Origin: Bacteroidia bacterium
Lineage (GTDB): Bacteria; Bacteroidota; Bacteroidia; Chitinophagales; Saprospiraceae
Assembly (NCBI GenBank): GCA_030431945.1
Contig: JAUIIF010000131.1
Coordinates: 1-9,499, forward strand
Direction of reading: 5' to 3'
DNA length: 9,499 nt
Below the pieces are notes generated by a model. The model had not been told where the DNA came from. It ran no database searches and saw nothing but the letters and a program-made list of their open reading frames with translations. Of this stretch, positions 1-5,106 are shown piece by piece. The stretch's first letter is position 1, and every line of letters starts with the position of its first letter. The position numbers and the translations under genes were made by a program.

Positions 1-122
1 TTGCCGATAATTTGACTGAGTTCCTGGATTTGTCAATCGAAGAGATGAATAACAATCCAGAGGAATTTGCGTCAGACAACCATGTTCATGACGTCTACAG
101 GAAAATAAAAAAATGTGCCTGA
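1..122 (+). CDS. C-terminal fragment of an unidentified small protein (5' end outside window)
   Basis: An open frame enters from the left edge (first whole codon at base 3) and ends at TGA 120-122, leaving 39 residues of the C-terminus. The visible part is acidic and asparagine-rich, includes LTEFLDLSIEEM, and ends in a basic tail (RKIKKCA). The phrase LTEFLDL followed by a short acidic helix recalls the end of SMI1/KNR4 (SUKH) immunity-type proteins, but 39 residues are too few to assign a family. The other two forward frames are closed early by stops, which supports this frame. The DNA is AT-rich, like the gene at 469-1026 and unlike everything to the right. No terminator with a T-tract follows it directly. 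The function is unknown. Confidence 0.5.
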   Translation, partial: ADNLTEFLDLSIEEMNNNPEEFASDNHVHDVYRKIKKCA

Positions 123-468
123 TGGGCGCCGCTCAAAAGCTGTTTTGGCACAGGTAGGTTGACGTAGCCCGTCCGTTACCTTAACCCGCGTTTTTTGCCG
201 CTCGTGTCGTAGCGGCAGGAAAATTTGCAGCGCTGGCTCAATTCGCGGGCAGTAGGCACCGGTTTAACAAAGGGGATGTAGGTAAACACGTGCTTACGTG
301 TTAATTTGCTTTATGGATGGCCTACGTGGGCTGCGCCTGGCAATTCCAGGAAACTATGTTGTTTTTAGTGGCCACCACGGTTATTGATGATAAACTTAAA
401 TAAAGGTAGCGTGCCGGATTTAAGCAGGAGGATTAAAAAAAACGCGTGTTGGCGAGCAATAAGATAAA
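123..468. other. Hairpin-rich intergenic region without a supported gene
   Basis: No convincing coding frame lies here. Several inverted repeats are visible. CCCGCG at 185-190 can pair with CGCGGG at 244-249, enclosing a perfect 7-bp hairpin (TGCCGCT 196-202 with AGCGGCA 211-217). AACACGT 285-291 pairs with ACGTGTT 296-302 around a GCTT loop. CCTGG 336-340 pairs with CCAGG 346-350. None is followed by a T-tract on the plus strand, so they are not ordinary terminators. TTAATTTG at 301-308 is one base off the Bacteroidota -7 element TAnnTTTG but has no TTG at the right distance upstream. The region could be a structured leader, a small RNA, or the remains of an inserted element. Confidence 0.45.
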
Positions 469-1026
469 ATGAAAGAAATCAAATCAACGGTAATCGGCAA
501 ACTGTATCAGAACGAAGAATTTGCTGATTGGTGGGAAAGTGAGCTCATTCAAATTCCTTTTTTTGGTAATACGGAGTTGAAAGTAACCTTCCTGGATTTC
601 GTTCCGGAAGATGATCAAGCATACCTGCTTGAAGCAGATAATGCAATGAAAAATTTCTTGTTGAAAAACAGCGATGAAAGATTTGAGCTGTCAGCATTGG
701 TCCGGCAAAACTGCAGGGAATTTCTCGAAGCAATAGGATACGATGAAGTCGACAAGCCATTGTGGGAAATTGAGCATAAAGACGAAATATGGACGTTCGT
801 TTACCCGCAAGAAATTACGTTGACCAGAAGGCACCGGCGTGATGAAGACATTTATCTAAGCATCATGTGCGATTGTGAATGGGAACAAGAACACGGTCTG
901 CAACTTGTTTTTAGGCAAGGGAAACAATTGACAAGAATCAGTGCGCAGGATGGATGGGTGACCGAAGCAGATGCTTATGACAAGCCCGACGAAAAGGATG
1001 AGTTACTGCATAAGTTCAGCGCATAA
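469..1026 (+). CDS. Hypothetical protein resembling the DUF6985 family
   Basis: This is a 185-aa soluble protein with no signal peptide or membrane segment, so it is probably cytosolic. Aromatic-rich blocks include FADWWESELIQIPFF (18-32) and IWTFVYP (107-113). The most distinctive motif is CDCEWEQEHGLQLVF (134-148), followed by a GKQLTRIS strand and a DG turn. This C-x-WExEHG block with the preceding IWxFV strand is what I associate with DUF6985-type proteins; that is from memory and unverified. The function is unknown. Such proteins often occur among accessory or immunity-type genes, and this one follows an AT-rich gene remnant. The start is the first ATG in frame; TAA lies nine bases upstream in that frame and no Shine-Dalgarno site sits at normal spacing. 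Base composition is clearly AT-richer than genes right of the tRNA, suggesting horizontal acquisition. A shared terminator follows at 1109-1144. Confidence 0.75.
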   Translation: MKEIKSTVIGKLYQNEEFADWWESELIQIPFFGNTELKVTFLDFVPEDDQAYLLEADNAMKNFLLKNSDERFELSALVRQNCREFLEAIGYDEVDKPLWEIEHKDEIWTFVYPQEITLTRRHRRDEDIYLSIMCDCEWEQEHGLQLVFRQGKQLTRISAQDGWVTEADAYDKPDEKDELLHKFSA

Positions 1027-1108
1027 ATAGCGGGAGACGCCCCCAAGAGAACGGAAAAGTTTCTCTAAATAGCTGCCACTTGGACTCAGGTGTTAGCCCC
1101 CAAACCAG

Positions 1109-1144
1109 AAAACCCCCTCAGGGCAAATGACCTGAGAGGGTTTT
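1109..1144. terminator. Bidirectional rho-independent terminator
   Basis: A 14-position stem is visible. The left arm runs from AAAACCC at 1109 through CTCAGG ending at 1122, and the right arm from CCTGAG at 1131 through GGGTTTT ending at 1144. There is one C/A mismatch (1116/1137) and an 8-nt loop. The A-run on the left and T-run on the right make it usable on both strands. On plus it ends the gene at 469-1026. On minus it lies just past the 3' end of the tRNA and could also end readthrough from the DUF1501 gene. Confidence 0.85.
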
Positions 1145-1151
1145 CGTGTTG

Positions 1152-1225
1152 TAGCGCGAGGGTGACTCGAACACCCGACCTTGCGATTATGAATCGCACG
1201 CTCTAACCGGCTGAGCTACCGCGCC
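1152..1225 (-). tRNA. tRNA-Met (anticodon CAU), probably elongator
   Basis: The minus strand folds into a complete 74-nt cloverleaf. The acceptor stem is GGCGCGG with TCGCGCT (G-U pairs at both ends), then TA, a D-stem GCTC/GAGC, an anticodon stem TGCGA/TCGCA around loop TTCATAA, and a T-stem GGGTG/CACCC around TTCGAGT. The anticodon at the loop centre is CAT. The discriminator is A, and CCA is not encoded (CAA follows). An initiator tRNA is unlikely because the first pair is G-U and the anticodon stem lacks the three G-C pairs typical of initiators. A CAU tRNA could also be the lysidine-modified tRNA-Ile2, which cannot be excluded by eye; the GTAGCTCAG start favours elongator Met. The 3' end faces the AT-rich accessory segment, the usual geometry for a tRNA-associated island. 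Confidence 0.93.
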
Positions 1226-1242
1226 ATTTGGTTAAGCGGGTG

Positions 1243-1273
1243 CAAAGATACAGCTCTCCTGGAATATTGGCAA
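1243..1273 (-). promoter_or_regulatory. Bacteroidota-type promoter of the tRNA gene
   Basis: On the minus strand, TATCTTTG (plus CAAAGATA, 1243-1250) matches the -7 consensus TAnnTTTG exactly. A TTG (plus CAA, 1271-1273) lies exactly 20 nt upstream. This places the transcription start about ten bases before the mature tRNA 5' end at 1225. The fit to the Bacteroidota primary sigma factor consensus is direct support for the phylum assignment. Confidence 0.75.
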
Positions 1274-1356
1274 TCTATGGGCAAATTTTTCTCTCGCTTT
1301 CGTGTGCAATTGCCCTGCCGGCCCGTAAGTACGGCGCTCCGGTTCCGGTAAAGGTT

Positions 1357-2901
1357 TTATCCTTTCACCAACCGCCGGCTCGCCACGGCAACCCCCGCCT
1401 GCAGGCGCACGAGGTAAACCCCGGGCGGATAGGGCGTCAGGTCCAGCTCGAACTGGTGGGAGCCGGCGGGGAGGCTCCGGCTGAACACCGTCTGCAGTAA
1501 CCGGCCGGAGACATCACTGATGGTCAGTTCCGTACGCCCGGCATCTACGTCAAAATTGATGCGGGCGCGGTTCGCCGTAGGGTTTGGCCAGAGTTTCACC
1601 TGCAGGTCTTTGATCGCTTCTTCGCGCGCAGAGGTGCTGTCGCAGCCCTGCAGAATGGGCAGGTGGACGTAATCGTGCCCGAGTACGGTGCGAACCTGCT
1701 CCGGCTCCAGGCCAAACCAGTCTTCGAAGACGGTTCCGTAAATGTCCCGGAAATCGTACTGGAGGGCTACCCCTTCGTTGGCGGCGACTTCGGTACCGAT
1801 CTCAGCGTTCTCGCCGAGGATGCCGGCGTTCACGCAGCTGCCCATCAGGAACAGGGGCGCGGCCGTGCCGTGGTCGGTACCCAGGCTTTCGTTGGAGCGG
1901 ATCCGGCGACCGAACTCCGAGAAAGTCATCGAGAGTACCCGCTTCTCGAGGCCCTGTGCCTCCAGGTCCCGCTGGAAGGCGGCCAGCGCATCGCCCAGGG
2001 TTTGCATCAGGTTGGCGTACTCGCCGGTAGTGGTCTGCCCTGCCACTGCCTGGTTGGCGTGGGTGTCAAAACCTCCGAGATTGACGATGTAAACGTTGGT
2101 CCGTAAGCCGCCACTGATCATGTAGGCTACGTTTTTGAGCTGCGCGGCAAACCGGGTATCCGGATAGTCGACCAGGCTCTGGCCGGCTTCGGCCAGCTCC
2201 TGTACGGCTTCCCCGTAGGCGTTGGCCTGCGCGATGCTGATGCGCAGAAAACCCAATTCGTCTCCGTAAGGATCCTGCGGCAGCGGCGTATCGTCGCCGC
2301 CCGCCAGGGCAAGCAGGTTGAACGGATTGTTGATCGCCATGCTGTAGTTGGCCCCGATCCCCTGGCAGGTCTGGCTCACCTGGTTGCCCAGGGCAATGGC
2401 AAAGGGGTGCGGGTGTTCTTCATTCGGGTACCCGGCCGGAAAGGTAGGGTAGTCCGCTTCGTAATTGCGCCCCAGCCAGCCGCTGGTGACCACTTCCGTG
2501 GCAGCGGAGGCAGAAGTCCAGATGTCAGTAGAACGGAAGTGAGAGCGGTTCTGGTCCGGATAAGATACTCCCTGTACTGCCGCCATTTTACCGTCCTGGT
2601 ACAGTTGATGCATACCGGTAGCGGACGGGTGGAACGCAAGGTTGTTATCGATGTCCAGCAGTTGGTTTTGCGGGATCATCAGGTTCTGGCGTACCTGCAT
2701 GAGGCGGTCAAACTGGTCCAGCGGCACCAGTGTACTCAGACCATCGTTGCCACCGTTCAACTGCACGAGCACGAGTACCCGGTCATCTTCCGGGGCCATA
2801 AAGGCGCGTAAGGACTGGGTAAGATGGGCACTGAGTGGATGGTTGGCGATCAGGGGCAGGCTTAAAGCAGCACCCGTACGAAGAAAATTGCGGCGATTCA
2901 T
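1357..2901 (-). CDS. DUF1501 family protein with Tat signal and T9SS C-terminal sorting domain
   Basis: This 514-aa protein belongs to DUF1501, which is related to the alkaline phosphatase/sulfatase superfamily; its substrate is not established. The N-terminus reads RRNFLR (3-8) followed by a hydrophobic stretch to about residue 19 and a likely cleavage near SA (24-25), a twin-arginine signal. Family motifs in order are LNGGNDGL (48-55), NRSHFRSTDIW (118-128), GGFDTHANQ (276-284), SEFGRR (328-333), GTDHGTAAP (341-349) and DFRDIY (383-388). The D-T-H and D-H-G residues are plausible metal ligands by analogy with the superfamily. Residues 432-514 form a T9SS type A sorting domain: WPNPT (438-442), a beta-rich stretch, GVYLVRL (494-500) and a basic end (RRLVKG). 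The protein is therefore probably exported and surface-attached or released. It lies 52 bp after the DUF1800 gene, probably in one operon. No clear terminator separates it from the tRNA downstream. Confidence 0.93.
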   Translation of the reverse strand: MNRRNFLRTGAALSLPLIANHPLSAHLTQSLRAFMAPEDDRVLVLVQLNGGNDGLSTLVPLDQFDRLMQVRQNLMIPQNQLLDIDNNLAFHPSATGMHQLYQDGKMAAVQGVSYPDQNRSHFRSTDIWTSASAATEVVTSGWLGRNYEADYPTFPAGYPNEEHPHPFAIALGNQVSQTCQGIGANYSMAINNPFNLLALAGGDDTPLPQDPYGDELGFLRISIAQANAYGEAVQELAEAGQSLVDYPDTRFAAQLKNVAYMISGGLRTNVYIVNLGGFDTHANQAVAGQTTTGEYANLMQTLGDALAAFQRDLEAQGLEKRVLSMTFSEFGRRIRSNESLGTDHGTAAPLFLMGSCVNAGILGENAEIGTEVAANEGVALQYDFRDIYGTVFEDWFGLEPEQVRTVLGHDYVHLPILQGCDSTSAREEAIKDLQVKLWPNPTANRARINFDVDAGRTELTISDVSGRLLQTVFSRSLPAGSHQFELDLTPYPPGVYLVRLQAGVAVASRRLVKG

Positions 2902-2923
2902 TTTTTATGAATTGCACCTTCTC

Positions 2924-2938
2924 GGAAGCATAGCTTCC
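2924..2938. repeat. Small inverted repeat between the DUF1800 and DUF1501 genes
   Basis: GGAAGC (2924-2929) and GCTTCC (2933-2938) form a perfect 6-bp stem around a 3-nt loop in the 52-bp gap between the two genes. No T-tract follows on the minus strand, so it is unlikely to terminate. It could be an RNA-processing or stability element that adjusts the expression ratio of the two proteins, which is inference. Confidence 0.4.
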
Positions 2939-2953
2939 CGGAGGGTGGATGAG

Positions 2954-4576
2954 TTAAACGAGTTGAAATTCGGCAAGACTGAAGATGGCCAGGAACAGGT
3001 CGCGAAGCTTGGCTTCCACGCTGGCGGCCAGGTCCTCGTCGTCCGGGGCGTTCAGGTGATCGGCGTATTCAACCGTCCATTCAAAATCGGGCAAGCCGGG
3101 AATGAGGGCTTCCTTCAGGTTGGCCAGTTGGCCGTCCGTGAGAGTCCGCGGCAAGAGCCGTTCCACGATGCCGGTGATCAGGTCATTCGGATCAGTTTCG
3201 TTGGGGATCTGCTTGATCCAGCCCAGGTAATCGAATTTGCCCCGGGCCCCGTCGCCCAGGCCCAGACCATTCCTGCTGGTCATGGTCTGGGTGAAGCGGG
3301 TGCGTTCCTGCAGGGTGCTGCTGTTGATCCAGATGCGGTAGAAGGCCGGCGCCTGGTAGTAGGCTTCCCAGCCCGCTACGGAAGGGGGGCTGAAATAGTC
3401 CATGTCCATTACCGCAGCCCGCCCGTAGTAATAGTTCAACAGCCGCCTCTCCTGCTCGAAGTTGAGCTCGGCGATTTGGTAGTCGTGGTTGAACGTCCGC
3501 AGGAGCCCACCCACTAGTTGGAGCGGGTTTTTGATCATCGGCCCCAGGTTGTCGGTGTCGTAGAAGTGGGCACTCAGGAAAAGAGCACGCAGCACCGGGC
3601 GAATCTCGAAGTCATTGTCTTCGAGGATCTGCGCCATGGCTTCCACGATTTCGGTTTCTTCCTGCTCGGAAATCTTGTAGTACACGAAGTGGCGGTACAG
3701 CTTGCGGCAGAGGTGCCGCGCTACGGCCGGCTGCTGGAAAATCCGGTCAATGACCTGCTTGTATTCTTCCGCGCCTCCGTCTGTGATGACGTCGTTGTTA
3801 AAGTGGTAGCTGAGCTGCTTGTCCGTCTGGTCGTGCCGGCCGGCATCGAAGTAAGCTTCCGGGAAAGCCCCGTCCCGGGTGCTGTTGAAATTGCGGGTCC
3901 GCCAGCCGGTCAGGGCACGCGCCAGGGCGCGGACGTCCTCCTCCGTGTAATTCGTATAGTCCCCTTCTCCGATTTGTGGCCCTTTGCCGACGGTAAAAAG
4001 TTCGAGGACCTCCCGTGCGTAGTTTTCGTTAGGGGAGTTCGCCGAATTCTGGTTGCCGTTCAGGAAGACGAGCATGGCTTTCTCCACCGTAATCCTTTTC
4101 ATCAATTCCCGGAAGTTGCCCAGGGCAAATTCCTCCAGCAGAAGGTGATACTCGTACCGGACCTGCGGTTGGCCGCCACCGGAAATTGCAAAGTGATTAG
4201 CCCAGAATTCTGCCATCCGCTCACGAACGGAGAACTGTTCCTTGCGGATGTTGTCAATGATCCAGGCGCGGAGCGACTGGTTCCGGTACTGGTTAACGTT
4301 GACGCCGGCAATCAGCGGATTGCCGGGCCAGGGTTCGCCGACGGGCACATTCGGGTCACCGTCGAAATTGTAGTTGATGGGTGGGTCGGGCAGCGGTTGG
4401 TCCGCCAGCAGTAAATCAACGGCCTCTTCCATCTCCATGGCGGTAAGTCGTGACAACTCAGCGGGGACAAGTCCGAAGCCGGTTCTGCGCAGCAAATGCG
4501 CGGCCTGGGCCGCCGTCCATTCACCAGTGTAAGGGGCAAGACCCGTCAGGGTGGGCGCAAAGTGAGATTTTCCCAT
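2954..4576 (-). CDS. DUF1800 family protein
   Basis: This is a 540-aa protein of the DUF1800 family, whose biochemical role is unknown and which is very often encoded next to DUF1501. Using the start at 4576, visible motifs are AAHLLRRTGFG (25-35), the typical family opening, then MAEFWANHF (121-129), FLNGNQNSANSPNENYAREVLELF (171-194), DVRALARALTGWR (214-226) and HDQTDK (248-253). Further along come an LCRKLYRHFV segment, IKNPLQLVGGLLR, and PPSVAGWEAYYQ. The C-terminus SLAEFQLV matches the usual SPEFQ-like end. The frame stays open to an ATG at 4681, but I chose 4576 because the family homology begins about 25 residues later, the DNA just upstream is AT-rich (TTATTT), and the extra 35 residues look unlike coding sequence. 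From this start there is no evident Sec, Tat or lipoprotein signal and no T9SS domain, in contrast to its DUF1501 partner. Confidence 0.92.
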   Translation of the reverse strand: MGKSHFAPTLTGLAPYTGEWTAAQAAHLLRRTGFGLVPAELSRLTAMEMEEAVDLLLADQPLPDPPINYNFDGDPNVPVGEPWPGNPLIAGVNVNQYRNQSLRAWIIDNIRKEQFSVRERMAEFWANHFAISGGGQPQVRYEYHLLLEEFALGNFRELMKRITVEKAMLVFLNGNQNSANSPNENYAREVLELFTVGKGPQIGEGDYTNYTEEDVRALARALTGWRTRNFNSTRDGAFPEAYFDAGRHDQTDKQLSYHFNNDVITDGGAEEYKQVIDRIFQQPAVARHLCRKLYRHFVYYKISEQEETEIVEAMAQILEDNDFEIRPVLRALFLSAHFYDTDNLGPMIKNPLQLVGGLLRTFNHDYQIAELNFEQERRLLNYYYGRAAVMDMDYFSPPSVAGWEAYYQAPAFYRIWINSSTLQERTRFTQTMTSRNGLGLGDGARGKFDYLGWIKQIPNETDPNDLITGIVERLLPRTLTDGQLANLKEALIPGLPDFEWTVEYADHLNAPDDEDLAASVEAKLRDLFLAIFSLAEFQLV

Positions 4577-4748
4577 AAATAAGGTGATGTGTGCAATTAG
4601 TTGATGGGGGAGAAAAGAAGGTTCCGCAGAAGCCGGCCGGCCTGGCGAGGCGCCCAACTGCCAGGGCCATTGGAGGCCCATGCACCGAAACGGGTTCTTC
4701 CCCTCCGGAGGGGGCGGCGGGTAACGGCTTTGGTTACGAACGAATGGG

Positions 4749-4779
4749 TAAATTTACTATTTGTAAATGGCTTGACCAA
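4749..4779 (-). promoter_or_regulatory. Candidate promoter of the DUF1800-DUF1501 unit
   Basis: On the minus strand, TTG (plus CAA 4777-4779) is followed after exactly 20 nt by TAAATTTA (4749-4756), which differs from TAnnTTTG only at the last base. The spacing equals that of the tRNA promoter at 1243-1273. It would give a 5' leader of roughly 165 nt before the ATG at 4576. That leader contains the CCCCTCCGGAGGGG palindrome, so the arrangement is plausible but unproven. Confidence 0.4.
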
Positions 4780-4823
4780 TTGCAGGAAGGCAAAATTCAG
4801 GGTACTCGCAAGACCAGTCGTTC

Positions 4824-4951
4824 GTCAGTTGAGGCGAGAGCGAAGCGATCTGACTTGTCCGCCGAACGCTGGCTTTGCTAGCCGATAAATCGGCGGACGC
4901 CCCAGCTCGTACCTCGCGTGTCGGCCGACGATCAACTTTTCGTCGGCCGAC
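4824..4951. repeat. Cluster of three hairpins, REP/MITE-like element candidate
   Basis: Three consecutive inverted repeats are visible. (a) GTCAG 4824-4828 pairs with CTGAC 4850-4854. (b) GTCCGCCGA 4857-4865 pairs perfectly with TCGGCGGAC 4890-4898, and an inner GGCT/AGCC stem (4871-4874, 4880-4883) makes a two-tier hairpin. (c) GTCGGCCGACGA 4920-4931 pairs perfectly over 12 bp with TCGTCGGCCGAC 4940-4951 around an 8-nt loop. No T-tract follows any of them. The density of strong stems in a non-coding gap, with GCGA repeats (GAGCGAAGCGA) beside them, resembles REP or BIME elements mobilised by RAYT transposases. Copies elsewhere in the genome are needed to confirm this. Confidence 0.5.
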
Positions 4952-5021
4952 GTGGAGGCGCAAAAGGTGGTCGTGCCCGACGGTAACGAGGGCGCGGCCG
5001 CAGGTGCAGGGCAAATGACCG

Positions 5022-5048
5022 AAGCCGGGATGGGGTAAAAACCGGCTT
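5022..5048. repeat. Inverted repeat upstream of the amidohydrolase
   Basis: AAGCCGG (5022-5028) pairs with CCGGCTT (5042-5048) around a 13-nt loop, about 60 bp before the amidohydrolase start. There is no T-tract after the right arm. It may be an operator, a leader structure, or part of the repeat-rich intergenic block; nothing in the sequence decides between these. Confidence 0.35.
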
Positions 5049-5106
5049 ACTGCGACCTTTTCGTATTATGCAGGTTCTCCGCCTTCACGGTTCCTAAAAC
5101 GTAAAC

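Larger units (their letters stand above)
4577..5106. other. 530-bp divergent intergenic region, no supported gene
   Basis: This region separates the leftward DUF1800 gene from the rightward amidohydrolase. Short open frames of up to 96 codons exist in it but have arginine/proline-rich low-quality compositions and cross the hairpins, so I do not call them. The content is regulatory or repetitive: a perfect palindrome CCCCTCCGGAGGGG at 4700-4713, a candidate minus-strand promoter at 4749-4779, a hairpin cluster at 4824-4951, and a hairpin at 5022-5048 (AAGCCGG with CCGGCTT). On the plus strand, TTTG (4729-4732) followed 22 nt later by TACTATTTG is a weak promoter candidate. No clean promoter is visible close to the amidohydrolase start. 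Confidence 0.5.

Noticed and set aside
123..468. Integron attC site or CRISPR array
   Set aside because: No paired RYYYAAC/GTTRRRY core sites bracket the hairpins and no regularly spaced direct repeats are present.
1152..1225. Initiator tRNA-fMet
   Set aside because: The anticodon stem lacks the three consecutive G-C pairs, and the acceptor end is a G-U pair, not the C/A mismatch typical of initiators.
2642..4414. Long plus-strand open frames of nearly 300 codons opposite DUF1800 and DUF1501
   Set aside because: They are antisense shadows of two well-supported genes in GC-rich DNA; the translations carry no recognisable motifs.
4577..4681. Longer DUF1800 start at 4681 adding 35 residues
   Set aside because: The extra residues are tryptophan/proline/arginine-rich, unlike a signal peptide, and precede a typical AT-rich start context at 4576. 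The family homology starts well inside the shorter form.
4591..4888. Two overlapping plus-strand open frames of about 95 codons
   Set aside because: Both lie in a GC-rich non-coding gap, run into the hairpin cluster, have low-quality arginine-rich composition and match no family I recognise.
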